From Pseudothermotoga thermarum DSM 5069 (lineage in GTDB: Bacteria; Thermotogota; Thermotogae; Thermotogales; DSM-5069), in the NCBI RefSeq assembly GCF_000217815.1, contig NC_015707.1:1972014-2036013 (forward strand): a stretch of 64,000 nucleotides of DNA, read 5' to 3'. The notes beneath the pieces were generated by a model, which saw only the letters and a list, made by a program, of their open reading frames with translations, made no database searches and was not told the DNA's origin. The position numbers and the translations under genes are program-made. This document shows positions 45,146 to 53,060 of this stretch, in pieces. Each line of letters opens with the position of its first letter. Within the stretch, counting starts at the first letter, position 1.

Positions 45146-46825
45146 TTAACGAATGGTTATAAGCAACAGCAAAGGAGCAAAGACTTCCGCGACCAGTGAC
45201 ATTACGGTTATCATAGTGTTCAAGGAAGGACCTGCGGTATCTTTGAATGGATCGCCAACGGTATCACCAACGACAGCGGCTTTATGCGCTTCCGAGCCTT
45301 TTCCACCGTAGTGTCCTTCTTCGATGTATTTTTTAGCGTTGTCCCAAGCTCCTCCGGCATTTGCCATGAAAAGTGCAAAAATTATTCCGCTGACTATGCT
45401 TCCTGCCAAAAATCCCGCCAAGGCTTCCTTTCCCAGGATTATCAACGTTAAGACGGGCGCTATTATGGCAAGAACACCGGGTAGAATGAGCTCTTTCAAA
45501 GCCCCAATTGTTGCTATATCCACGCACTTGGCATAATCCGGTTTTGCTTTTCCTTCGATCAAGCCAGGAATTTCTTTGAATTGCCTTCTAATTTCTGCAA
45601 CCATTCTTTCACAGTTTTTTCCAACCGCAAGTATTAAAAGTGCGGAAAGTAGCGGTGGCATCATTGCTCCTATGAACAAACCTGCTATAACCTGTGGTGA
45701 AATCATATCGAGAGATTTTATGTCGACAAGATGCGCATAAGCTGAGAAAAGTGCTAAAACTGTCAAAGCAGCTGATCCTATGGCAAATCCCTTTGTGATT
45801 GCTTTCGAGGTATTTCCGGCAGCGTCGAGCATATCGGTTACGGCAACTACTTGCTCACCCAAGCCAGATTGTTCGGCAATACCTTTTGCGTTGTCGGATA
45901 TTGGACCATAAGCGTCGGCAGAAATTATCATTCCGACTATCGAAAGCATGCCAAGAGCTGCGTTGGCTATACCGTAAAATGGATCAACGCCAAACCACTT
46001 CGCCAAATACCAAGCGGCAACTGTGGCAGCCGCAATGCACAGAATCGGTGGAACGATGCTGGTAAGTCCGTAAGAAAAACCGGTCAAAATGTTGATGGCT
46101 GTTCCAGTTACCGAAGCTTCAGCAACCTTCTTTGTTGGCTTTTTTTCTATCGAAGTGAAGTAATCCGATGTCAAGCCAGTTACGATGCCCGCAAAAAGTC
46201 CAGCAAGCGTTGGAAGGAAAACCCCAGGCCATCTTTCTCCAAGGTTTGAAATTTTTGTTATAAGGAAAAGAAAGACCACAAAGATGACACAAGTTGAAAA
46301 AGTTCCTATGTTCAAAGCTTTTCCTGGACTGGTCTTGATGCTTCTCACCACGAAAATCAAACCAAGAATTGATGCAATTAATCCCATCGCAGCTATGATA
46401 CTTGCTATGTAAGAATCCGTTAAATCTGCACCCATCCCAGCAACATCACCCACGTTGTCTCCAACGTTGTCTGCTATTACAGCTGGGTTTCTTGGATCGT
46501 CCTCTGGTATACCAAGTTCAACCTTTCCAACCAAATCAGCACTTATATCGGCAGTTTTCGTGTATATTCCACCACCTGCTTTGGCAAACAAGGCAAGTGC
46601 GCTTGCCCCAAAGCTGAACCCAAGAACCATGTTTGTCGCATCGTTTTCCGGCCAACCCAGAAGAACTTTGAAGACGAAGTAAAGTACCGTGATACCAAAC
46701 AACGAAATCCCTACAACGAACAATCCCATCACCGCTCCACCGAAGAATGCAACAGGAAACGCAGCTTTAAGACCATTTCTAGCCGCGGAAGCGACACGAA
46801 CGTTTGCTTCAACAGCGGCCCTCAT
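45146..46825 (-). CDS. hppA: Membrane pyrophosphatase HppA, main C-terminal part (split gene)
   Basis: Ion-pumping pyrophosphatase, hydrolysing PPi to move H+ or Na+. This 559-residue piece has the [11 protein letters not shown] segment, the substrate site [33 protein letters not shown], and the final [16 protein letters not shown]. The segment [10 protein letters not shown] carries Lys at the position that is Ala in K+-dependent enzymes, which suggests the K+-independent class. The first 99 codons are separated from it by an in-frame TAA (46832-46834). The ATG at 46825 is 6 bases beyond that stop and has no clear ribosome site, so reinitiation would be needed. Confidence 0.9.
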   Translation of the reverse strand: MRAAVEANVRVASAARNGLKAAFPVAFFGGAVMGLFVVGISLFGITVLYFVFKVLLGWPENDATNMVLGFSFGASALALFAKAGGGIYTKTADISADLVGKVELGIPEDDPRNPAVIADNVGDNVGDVAGMGADLTDSYIASIIAAMGLIASILGLIFVVRSIKTSPGKALNIGTFSTCVIFVVFLFLITKISNLGERWPGVFLPTLAGLFAGIVTGLTSDYFTSIEKKPTKKVAEASVTGTAINILTGFSYGLTSIVPPILCIAAATVAAWYLAKWFGVDPFYGIANAALGMLSIVGMIISADAYGPISDNAKGIAEQSGLGEQVVAVTDMLDAAGNTSKAITKGFAIGSAALTVLALFSAYAHLVDIKSLDMISPQVIAGLFIGAMMPPLLSALLILAVGKNCERMVAEIRRQFKEIPGLIEGKAKPDYAKCVDIATIGALKELILPGVLAIIAPVLTLIILGKEALAGFLAGSIVSGIIFALFMANAGGAWDNAKKYIEEGHYGGKGSEAHKAAVVGDTVGDPFKDTAGPSLNTMITVMSLVAEVFAPLLLLITIR

Positions 46826-46831
46826 ACCAAC

Positions 46832-46834
46832 TTA
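46832..46834 (-). other. In-frame TAA within hppA
   Basis: This stop codon is the only interruption of an otherwise continuous hppA frame. It sits in the pattern Ala-Ala-stop-Val-Gly-Met where homologues read Ala-Gly-(Tyr, Phe or Ile)-(Ile or Val)-Gly-Met. A Tyr codon TAT or TAC would become TAA by one substitution. Sequencing error, true pseudogenisation, readthrough and reinitiation are all possible. Confidence 0.8.
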
Positions 46835-47131
46835 TGCTGCCAACGTGGTACAGAAAGATCCAAGTACGTACGAAATTGCCATTCCAACACCGATTGAAAA
46901 ACCTTTGGTGTAAGTTGCAACCGCTCCTATGATCACACACATTACGATGACAAAGATAAAAAGAACCTGGTTTTGCCGTCTTAAATAGGCAAGTGCTCCT
47001 TCTTTGATAGCCTGCGAGATTTGTTGCATCTTCTCAGTTCCAGGGTCTTTTTTCACAACGTATCTGAAAAGGCCAAGAGCTATAAGAATAGCACCAACAG
47101 CTGAAATCAAACTTATTACAAACCAAGCCAT
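46832..47131 (-). CDS. hppA: Membrane pyrophosphatase HppA, N-terminal fragment (split gene)
   Basis: The 99 residues give the first two membrane helices and most of the third (AWFVISLISAVGAILIALGL and VLFIFVIVMCVIIGAVATY), with the connecting segment EKMQQISQAIKEGALAYLRR typical of M-PPases. The reading frame stops at TAA 46832, where homologues have an aromatic or aliphatic residue before VGM. The frame is unchanged after the stop, so a single base change explains it. ATG 47131 follows AAGGGGGTGAT, and a good promoter lies 24 bases further up. Confidence 0.88.
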   Translation of the reverse strand: MAWFVISLISAVGAILIALGLFRYVVKKDPGTEKMQQISQAIKEGALAYLRRQNQVLFIFVIVMCVIIGAVATYTKGFSIGVGMAISYVLGSFCTTLAA

Positions 47132-47154
47132 TCGATCACCCCCTTGTTTACCGT

Positions 47155-47184
47155 ATTATAGAACACATCTGGAAGAAAAATCAA
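47155..47184 (-). promoter_or_regulatory. Putative hppA promoter
   Basis: TTGATT (47179-47184) and TATAAT (47155-47160), 18 bases apart on the minus strand, lie upstream of the hppA ATG. The -35 overlaps the last codons of the preceding dehydrogenase gene. Confidence 0.65.
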
Positions 47185-48485
47185 AGCAGATAAATGTTGT
47201 CGCCTTTGAATCCAAGCATGCCAAGAATGTTTTTCGTATCGAAGATTAATTTGCATTTTTCAACAAGCATTTTGTAATCGACGTTCCTTTTATGAGCGGT
47301 CGTGATGACAGCTATATCAGCCCATTCGCACAGCTGTTCGGTTAATTTTTGAGTTTTTCTTATTTGATCTTTGTATTTGAATTCCTCAACGTAGGGATCA
47401 ACTGGTACAACGTCTGCGTGGTATTTTTCAAGAATTTCAAGGACCTTTAGCGCAGGAGATTCTCTGGTATCGCTAACGTCACCTTTGTAAGCAACTCCTA
47501 CAAGTAGAACTTTGGCACCGTTCAAACACTTTTTCCTTTCGTTCAAAAGTTCCATTACCCTTTGCACTACGTATTCAGGCATCGAGTCGTTTATTTCACC
47601 GGCTAGTTCTATCAACCTTGTGTGATATCCATACTCTCTGGCTTTGTAGGTCAGATAAAACGGATCGATTGGTATGCAGTGTCCACCCACTCCTGGCCCG
47701 GGGTAGAACGGCATAAAACCAAACGGTTTTGTCGAAGCTGCTTGGATAACCTCCCAAATGTTTATGTTCATCTTCCTTGCGATTATTGCCATTTCGTTTA
47801 TCAAAGCTATGTTGACTATTCTGAAGGTGTTTTCAAGGATTTTGGACATTTCAGCTTCCTTCGGGGAAGATACGACAAAAACAGGTGCATCAAGAATGGA
47901 TTCATAAAGCAGTTTTGCAAGTTCCGTTGATTTTTTACCCACTCCTCCAACCACTTTTGGCGTGTTCTTAGTTTTGTAAATCAAATTTCCAGGATCCACT
48001 CTTTCTGGACTGAAGGCAAGGTAAAAATCCTCTTCACACTTTAAACCTGTTTTTTCAAGAATTGGCTTAACAACTTCTTCCGTTGTGCCGGGATATGTTG
48101 TCGACTCTAAAACTATAAGCATCTCTTTGTGCAAACGCTTTGCTATTTCTTCCGTTGTGTTGATGACGTAACTCAAATCAGGTTGTTTGAATTTATCAAG
48201 CGGGGTTGGAACGCATATGGTAACCACATCGCATTCTTTCAAAAGGTCATAGTTTGTCGTTGCAGTCAGCATACCTTTTTCAACAACAGTTTTCAAATCC
48301 TCAGGCACAACATCTCCTATGTAGTTTTCTCCTCTGTTCACCATGTCAACCCTTTTTTGCTGAATATCGAAACCTATCACCTTGAATCCTGCTTTGGCTT
48401 TTTCAACGGCTAAAGGAAGACCAACGTAGCCAAGCCCAATGACTCCTATTACAGCTGTTTTGTTGACTATCTTTTCTTTCAACAC
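47181..48485 (-). CDS. Nucleotide-sugar dehydrogenase (UDP-sugar 6-dehydrogenase family)
   Basis: NAD-dependent four-electron oxidation of a UDP-sugar C6 to the uronic acid. The 434-residue protein has the Rossmann GVIGLGYVGLPLAVE, CVPTPLDKFKQPDL, and the catalytic cysteine in GPGVGGHCIPIDPFYL. Sequence features (STKPFGFMPFYPGPGVGGH) resemble the UDP-GlcNAc/ManNAc type more than UDP-glucose dehydrogenase. With the DegT aminotransferase upstream it could make an amino-uronic acid precursor, as in WbpA/WbpE pathways. GTG 48485 follows AAGGGGGT, just after the aminotransferase stop. Confidence 0.88.
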   Translation of the reverse strand: MLKEKIVNKTAVIGVIGLGYVGLPLAVEKAKAGFKVIGFDIQQKRVDMVNRGENYIGDVVPEDLKTVVEKGMLTATTNYDLLKECDVVTICVPTPLDKFKQPDLSYVINTTEEIAKRLHKEMLIVLESTTYPGTTEEVVKPILEKTGLKCEEDFYLAFSPERVDPGNLIYKTKNTPKVVGGVGKKSTELAKLLYESILDAPVFVVSSPKEAEMSKILENTFRIVNIALINEMAIIARKMNINIWEVIQAASTKPFGFMPFYPGPGVGGHCIPIDPFYLTYKAREYGYHTRLIELAGEINDSMPEYVVQRVMELLNERKKCLNGAKVLLVGVAYKGDVSDTRESPALKVLEILEKYHADVVPVDPYVEEFKYKDQIRKTQKLTEQLCEWADIAVITTAHKRNVDYKMLVEKCKLIFDTKNILGMLGFKGDNIYLL

Positions 48486-48488
48486 CTT

Positions 48489-49640
48489 TCATACCCCCTT
48501 GAAAAATTCGAGGATTTTGCTTGAAACGTATTCGATTTCCTCATCGAGCAGTTCTGGAAACATTGGAAGTGCAAGAACTTCTTGACAAGCTTTTTCTGCC
48601 TTGGGAAAGGAATAAGTTAAGCCGTCCTTTTCAAAACACTTTTGTTTGTGCATTGGTAAAGGATAGTAAATCGCAGTTTCAACGCCATTTTGTTTGAGAA
48701 ACTCCTTCAAACTGTCCCTAAGTCCGTTTTTAACCCTCACAACATACTGGTGAAAAACACATCCAAAGCCATCTTCAACTTTTGGAAGGACGATGAAACC
48801 ATTTTTTTGAAGATCCTTTAGATGGTCGTTGTATTTTCTTGCTATTTCAATCCTTTTTCGGTGATAATCGTCAAGGTATTTCATCTTGACTCTCAAAATT
48901 GCCGCTTGAATTTCGTCAAGCCTACTGTTGATTCCTTCTATCTCATGGAAATACTTAACTTTTGCACCGTGAACCCTGAACACTTTGCAAAACTCGGCAA
49001 GTTTTTCATCGTTTGTCAGAATCATTCCTCCATCCCCGTACGCTCCCAAATTCTTCGTGGGGAAGAAGGACAAAATTGCCAGATCTCCAACGCTACCGCT
49101 TTTTTTCCTTTGTCCTGATGAATAAGTCCACTCCGATCCTATCGATTGCGCGCAGTCTTCGATTATTTTCAAACCGTATTTGTTTTTTATGTTTTCCAAC
49201 CTTTCCAGATCAATTGTTCTTCCAAAGAGATGAACCGGTATGAAAGCCTTTATCCTTTCTTTATTCGGATGTTCTTGCAAAATCTTTTCCACTTCGTTCA
49301 AATCCACGTTGAAGGTTTCCTCGTCTATGTCCGCAAAAATGAAACTTGCCCTGTTTCTGGTTATGCAGCTTACTGTGGCAAAAAACGTGAACGGAGTAGT
49401 TATAACCAAATCGCCTTCACCGATGTTCAAAGCTTTGACCGCTATGTACAAAGCATCTGAACCGTTTGCAACTCCGATGGCATACCTTACGCCTATGTAA
49501 CTTGCAATTTCGTTTTCAAGTCTTTCGACGTTTGGACCAAGGATAACCCTACCGGATTTCAAAACCTCGTCGATACAGTTTAAAATTTCAGATCTTATAG
49601 ATTGGTATTGTCTTGTAAGATCAAAAAGAGGAACTTTCAT
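48489..49640 (-). CDS. DegT/DnrJ/EryC1/StrS-family aminotransferase
   Basis: PLP-dependent sugar aminotransferase. The 383-residue protein has LGPNVERLENEIASYIG, IEDCAQSIGSEW, and the PLP lysine in ILSFFPTKNLGAYGDGGM. The substrate would be a keto-sugar nucleotide such as UDP-3-keto-GlcNAcA; that is inference from the neighbour. ATG 49640 follows AAAGGGGAG; longer frame starts add six residues. It begins right at the end of the upstream regulator gene, within the same operon. Confidence 0.9.
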   Translation of the reverse strand: MKVPLFDLTRQYQSIRSEILNCIDEVLKSGRVILGPNVERLENEIASYIGVRYAIGVANGSDALYIAVKALNIGEGDLVITTPFTFFATVSCITRNRASFIFADIDEETFNVDLNEVEKILQEHPNKERIKAFIPVHLFGRTIDLERLENIKNKYGLKIIEDCAQSIGSEWTYSSGQRKKSGSVGDLAILSFFPTKNLGAYGDGGMILTNDEKLAEFCKVFRVHGAKVKYFHEIEGINSRLDEIQAAILRVKMKYLDDYHRKRIEIARKYNDHLKDLQKNGFIVLPKVEDGFGCVFHQYVVRVKNGLRDSLKEFLKQNGVETAIYYPLPMHKQKCFEKDGLTYSFPKAEKACQEVLALPMFPELLDEEIEYVSSKILEFFKGV

Positions 49641-49641
49641 G

Positions 49642-50289
49642 CTAATCTCCCCTTTCAAGATGCATTTCTCCAGAGGTTTTTAACCTAAAAATGTATACAT
49701 TTTTCAAGTTAACCAACTTTGCCTTTTGGAAGATTTCATCGGCATGCTTGAACGAAGCTATTAAAACCGCATCGTATTCTTGAGAGTGAAATTGTTCGGG
49801 TGGTAGTACACGAATTCCCGCTATTTCTTTTCCTTGCTTTTTTGGATCGTCGTCCAAAAAGCAAACCAAGTTGAATCCTTCTTCGATCAAAAGCCATGCC
49901 AAGTTTTGACCGATGACGCCTGCACCGTAAAGAACCAATCTATGACTGTTGGTACTGCGAAGATCGTCGAAGACTTTTCGAAAGTTTTCTTTCGATTGTT
50001 TGTATAGCCTGGCAACTTCGCTGAAATACAGAACGGTTAGATACTGAAGGCGTGTTTTCCCAGCTTCTGTCAATTGATACTTCATCTTTCTCTTTGAGCC
50101 AGATTTTTGTATCAATCCATTTTCTTGAAGGGTTATCAAGTAGTTGTGGACCATCGAAGGAACCACGCCCACCATTTTCGCAAGCTTTTTTTGCGAAATA
50201 TGTTCTTGATGAAGAATTGCCCTGAGAATCAAGTACTCTCTGTAAATTGCCGTTGGTTCGAAGAAACGTTCTTGTTCCAAATTGATCAC
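49642..50289 (-). CDS. Winged-helix regulator fused to Rossmann nucleotide-binding domain
   Basis: The 215-residue protein has an N-terminal winged helix (about 15-75: ISQKKLAKMVGVVPSMVHNY) followed, after a helical linker, by a Rossmann domain (about 115-205: LVLYGAGVIGQNLAWLLIEE ... FLDDDP) like the N-terminal half of PglD-type sugar acyltransferases or CoA-binding proteins. It could sense a nucleotide sugar or NAD. The start is GTG 50289 or TTG 50280; the promoter sits so close that GTG 50289 would be nearly leaderless. It is first in an operon with the aminotransferase and dehydrogenase, so it probably regulates them and itself. Confidence 0.82.
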   Translation of the reverse strand: MINLEQERFFEPTAIYREYLILRAILHQEHISQKKLAKMVGVVPSMVHNYLITLQENGLIQKSGSKRKMKYQLTEAGKTRLQYLTVLYFSEVARLYKQSKENFRKVFDDLRSTNSHRLVLYGAGVIGQNLAWLLIEEGFNLVCFLDDDPKKQGKEIAGIRVLPPEQFHSQEYDAVLIASFKHADEIFQKAKLVNLKNVYIFRLKTSGEMHLERGD

Positions 50290-50300
50290 TCACTGAGTGA
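50286..50300. promoter_or_regulatory. Perfect palindrome, likely operator
   Basis: TCACTCA and TGAGTGA are separated by one base, directly downstream of the -10 box of the regulator gene and over its possible start codon and transcription start. This is the usual place for an autorepressor site. Confidence 0.6.
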
Positions 50301-50329
50301 ATTATATACCACTCCTTGTCTTTGATCAA
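50301..50329 (-). promoter_or_regulatory. Promoter of the regulator / nucleotide-sugar operon
   Basis: TTGATC (50324-50329) and a perfect TATAAT (50301-50306) are exactly 17 bases apart on the minus strand. The AAGGAG just upstream of the -10 is not in the transcript. Confidence 0.75.
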
Positions 50330-50344
50330 ATTTTTCAATAAAAT
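50316..50344 (+). promoter_or_regulatory. Divergent promoter of the cyclophilin-like gene
   Basis: TTGTCT (50316-50321) and TAAAAT (50339-50344), 17 bases apart on the plus strand. It overlaps the opposite promoter by 14 bases, so the two should compete for polymerase. Confidence 0.55.
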
Positions 50345-50366
50345 TAGTACTTAGGAGGTGGTTCTG

Positions 50367-50744
50367 GTGAAGATCAAGTTCATCTTTGGAAACTATGAAT
50401 GCGTTGCAGAGCTTGACAAGGAAAAGGCTCCTCTTACGTGCGAAGCGGTGCTGAAAGAACTTCCAATCAAAAGTGTTGTGAACCGGTGGGGAGATGAGAT
50501 TTACTTTGAAACCCCAGTGAAAATAAATGTTGAAGAAAACAGCAAAGACGTGGTTGAAGAGGGCGACGTTGCCTTCTGGATTCCTGGAAGGGCAATCTGT
50601 TTGTTCTTCGGAAAGACTCCCATCAGCGACGACAAAATTAGACCTGCCAGTGCCGTAAACGTCTTTGGAAAGATAAAATCAGACCTTAAACCTTTGAAGC
50701 AAGTTGCACCTGGAACAAAGGTTACAGTCGTGCTTGAGGAATGA
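50367..50744 (+). CDS. Cyclophilin-like fold protein (TM1367 family)
   Basis: The 125-residue protein fits the cyclophilin-like family named after Thermotoga TM1367. The pattern includes ECVAELDKEKAPLTCEAVLK, GDEIYFETPV and VEEGDVAFWIPGRAICLFFG. The function is unknown; prolyl isomerase activity is not established for this family. GTG 50367 is 8 bases after AGGAGG (50353-50358); the frame's first GTG (50358) overlaps that site. It is transcribed divergently from the nucleotide-sugar regulator through overlapping promoters. Confidence 0.8.
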   Translation: MKIKFIFGNYECVAELDKEKAPLTCEAVLKELPIKSVVNRWGDEIYFETPVKINVEENSKDVVEEGDVAFWIPGRAICLFFGKTPISDDKIRPASAVNVFGKIKSDLKPLKQVAPGTKVTVVLEE

Positions 50745-50750
50745 AAAATG

Positions 50751-50759
50751 TGGTAATAT
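50751..50759 (+). promoter_or_regulatory. Putative extended -10 element before 50797
   Basis: TGGTAATAT, the same extended -10 form seen before valS, rplU and thrS, lies about 38 bases before the next start. The -35 is weak. Confidence 0.4.
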
Positions 50760-50796
50760 ATCGTTGATTTGAGCATGATTGAAAGGAGCTGACCTT

Positions 50797-51375
50797 GTGA
50801 ATCAAAGAACGCTTTTTTATATTTTGATAGCTTTCGTTGGTTTTTTCATAGTTTTCCAGTTCATAACGATCTTCACCCAGAAACCACCTTTCGAAATCGT
50901 TTATTATCGAACCAAAATGGAGTATGATTACAACGGCTCGGCGGTTTTCACAACAACCGCCGGGCTGTTTTTTAAGGATAAAAACAAACAGGCATCTTAT
51001 GTTCAACAATATCAACAAGTTTCGTTGGATACTTTCAGAAAATACTTTGAAGATGTGAGCAAAAAAATAGGTAGAGAGATCGAGGTAGTCTCGATGGAAT
51101 CGAGTATAAACGAGCGTGCTGGAATTTTGGAGATCGTCGAGGTTGCCAAGTTGAACAACGCCGCTGTGGTCACAGACGGTGTCGTGGATACCCAAATGAA
51201 AGATATAACCTTAAGCGCTTCGGGTGATTCGGAAATAGTAATAGTAATCCCAAAAGATGCGGTTGTTGTAAGCGTTGAACCGACCCCAACAAAAATCGTT
51301 GAAAATCAAATTTACTGGCAACCCATAGGTTCTAGGATGGCTTTTCCAAGGGTTGTTTTCAAAAGAGGTGAATGA
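50797..51375 (+). CDS. Membrane-anchored protein of unknown function
   Basis: The 192-residue protein has one N-terminal membrane helix (about 5-27: LFYILIAFVGFFIVFQFITI), then a region outside the membrane with mixed helix and strand. I recognise no family. GTG 50797 has AAAGGAG 8 bases before it. The gene starts just after the cyclophilin-like gene and ends one base before the sir2 start. Confidence 0.75.
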   Translation: MNQRTLFYILIAFVGFFIVFQFITIFTQKPPFEIVYYRTKMEYDYNGSAVFTTTAGLFFKDKNKQASYVQQYQQVSLDTFRKYFEDVSKKIGREIEVVSMESSINERAGILEIVEVAKLNNAAVVTDGVVDTQMKDITLSASGDSEIVIVIPKDAVVVSVEPTPTKIVENQIYWQPIGSRMAFPRVVFKRGE

Positions 51376-51376
51376 T

Positions 51377-52108
51377 TTGTACCAAGAATTCGTAGATCTT
51401 TTGAGGCAATCATCTTACTGCGTGGTTTTAACTGGAGCAGGAGTTAGCACGCCAAGCGGCATACCGGATTTTAGAAGTCCCACGGGGCTTTATTCGAAAT
51501 ACCCTCAAGAGATTTTCGATATAGACTATTTTTACAGCAGTCCTGCTTCTTTCTATTCATTCTGCAAAGAAGTGCTTTTGCCGATGATTGATGCCCAACC
51601 AAATTTAGTGCACGAATTTCTGGCATGGCTTGAAGAACGCGGTTATGTGAAAGTCGTGATAACCCAGAACATAGATGGATTGCATCAAAAAGCAGGAAGC
51701 AAAGACGTTGTGGAACTGCATGGAAACATCAGCCGATTCAAGTGTGATAAATGCGGAAAGCTTTACGATCACAACTGGGTCAGAAGAGAACTTGAGAAAA
51801 AAGCCGTTCCTCATTGCCTTTGCGGCGGGTTGATAAGACCAGACATAGTCTTTTTCAAGGAATCCCTTCCATGGGAAGCAGTAAACATGGCGGAAATGCA
51901 TTCCTTAAGTTGCGATTTAATGGTTGTCATGGGAAGTTCCTTGGTGGTTTACCCCGCAGCAAGCTTTCCAATCCTAGCCAAGAAAAACGGGGCAAAACTT
52001 GTGATAATCAACAATTCAGAAACAGGTCTTGATTTTCTCTGCGATTTGAAAATCGAAAAAGATCTTGTCGAATTTTGCTCACAGGTATGGAAAATGTTTC
52101 AATCGTAA
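51377..52108 (+). CDS. NAD-dependent protein deacylase, Sir2 family
   Basis: Sirtuin that removes acetyl groups from lysines using NAD. The 243-residue protein has GAGVS at 20-24 continuing to GIPDFRS, TQNIDGLHQKAG, the catalytic His115 in VELHGN, and a zinc site (CDKCG ... CLCGG). These fit Thermotoga Sir2-type enzymes. TTG 51377 is chosen: AGAGGTGA is immediately upstream, and the longer TTG at 51353 lies before that site within the preceding gene. Confidence 0.93.
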   Translation: MYQEFVDLLRQSSYCVVLTGAGVSTPSGIPDFRSPTGLYSKYPQEIFDIDYFYSSPASFYSFCKEVLLPMIDAQPNLVHEFLAWLEERGYVKVVITQNIDGLHQKAGSKDVVELHGNISRFKCDKCGKLYDHNWVRRELEKKAVPHCLCGGLIRPDIVFFKESLPWEAVNMAEMHSLSCDLMVVMGSSLVVYPAASFPILAKKNGAKLVIINNSETGLDFLCDLKIEKDLVEFCSQVWKMFQS

Positions 52109-52127
52109 AAACAAAGGAGTTGAGAGG

Positions 52128-53048
52128 ATGCAACAAATAGCTGTGTTTGGAAAGGTGAATTTGGACACCATTTTGTACGTGGATAAGCTTAAAATAGGTG
52201 AAAACCACATTTGCCTTCAAACGCTTGTTGACGTTGGCGGAAAAGGAGCAAACACAGCGATTGCTTTGGCTAAACTCGGTGTAAAAGTTGTTTTGGCGGC
52301 TTGTCTTGGAAACGACAACCTATCGCAGAGTATAACAAAAAGGCTTGAAAAGTACGGTGTGGACGTTTCCATGCTGAAGTATACCAACAACCAAACTGGC
52401 AAGACCTTCATCGTGGTGGATTCTCAAGGCATTAACACGATGTTTCACATCCTTGGAGCCAACGCAGACTTTAACCCCGAATACATCGATTGGACTTTCC
52501 TTGAAACAGTTTCAGCGGTTTTTGTTCAAATGGGTTTACCGCAGGACACCGTCCGCGAAGTCATAACCATGTCCAAAAGGAATGGAAAATATGTCTTCGT
52601 GGATCCGGCAGGTTTTCCAAGTGATGGTTCTTTGGAACTCATTTCGTACGCGGACACGGTAGCACCCAACGAAGTTGAACTTTTGAAATTGACGAAAGAA
52701 ACACAAGTTGAAAAAGCCGCAAAAAAGTTGATTTCCCTTGGGGTAGAAGAAGTGTTGGTTAAGCGCGGTGAAAAGGGAGCAACTTTGTTCACGCAAAAAG
52801 CTTCTTACCACCAGGATGCTTATCAGGTTCCAGTGGTTGATACAACCGGTGCTGGTGATGCTTTGAACGCGGCTTACATCATGGCTAAGTTTAAAAAACT
52901 AGATCCAAGGCAGGCTCTGAAAATCGCCGTTGCAGCTTCGGCCATAACTGTGACAAGGCAAGGAACTTCGAGCGCTTCACCAACGAAAGGTGAACTTGTG
53001 GAATTTCTAAAAAGCGTTCAAGAAGACGAAATTGCCAAACTTCTTTGA
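52128..53048 (+). CDS. PfkB-family carbohydrate kinase, ribokinase-like
   Basis: The 306-residue sugar kinase has the N-terminal GGKGANTAIALAKLG and the C-terminal anion-hole motif DTTGAGDALNAA with the catalytic Asp. The overall pattern and length suit ribokinase; the exact sugar is not certain. ATG 52128 with AAAGGAG upstream gives the standard N-terminus (MQQIAVFGKVNLD); longer in-frame starts run into sir2. No pentose transporter is nearby. Confidence 0.9.
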   Translation: MQQIAVFGKVNLDTILYVDKLKIGENHICLQTLVDVGGKGANTAIALAKLGVKVVLAACLGNDNLSQSITKRLEKYGVDVSMLKYTNNQTGKTFIVVDSQGINTMFHILGANADFNPEYIDWTFLETVSAVFVQMGLPQDTVREVITMSKRNGKYVFVDPAGFPSDGSLELISYADTVAPNEVELLKLTKETQVEKAAKKLISLGVEEVLVKRGEKGATLFTQKASYHQDAYQVPVVDTTGAGDALNAAYIMAKFKKLDPRQALKIAVAASAITVTRQGTSSASPTKGELVEFLKSVQEDEIAKLL

Positions 53049-53060
53049 GAGGTGAGTTTG

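Noticed and set aside
46402-46913. Overlapping plus-strand frames within the hppA region
   Set aside because: Antisense to conserved pyrophosphatase motifs; no start signals.
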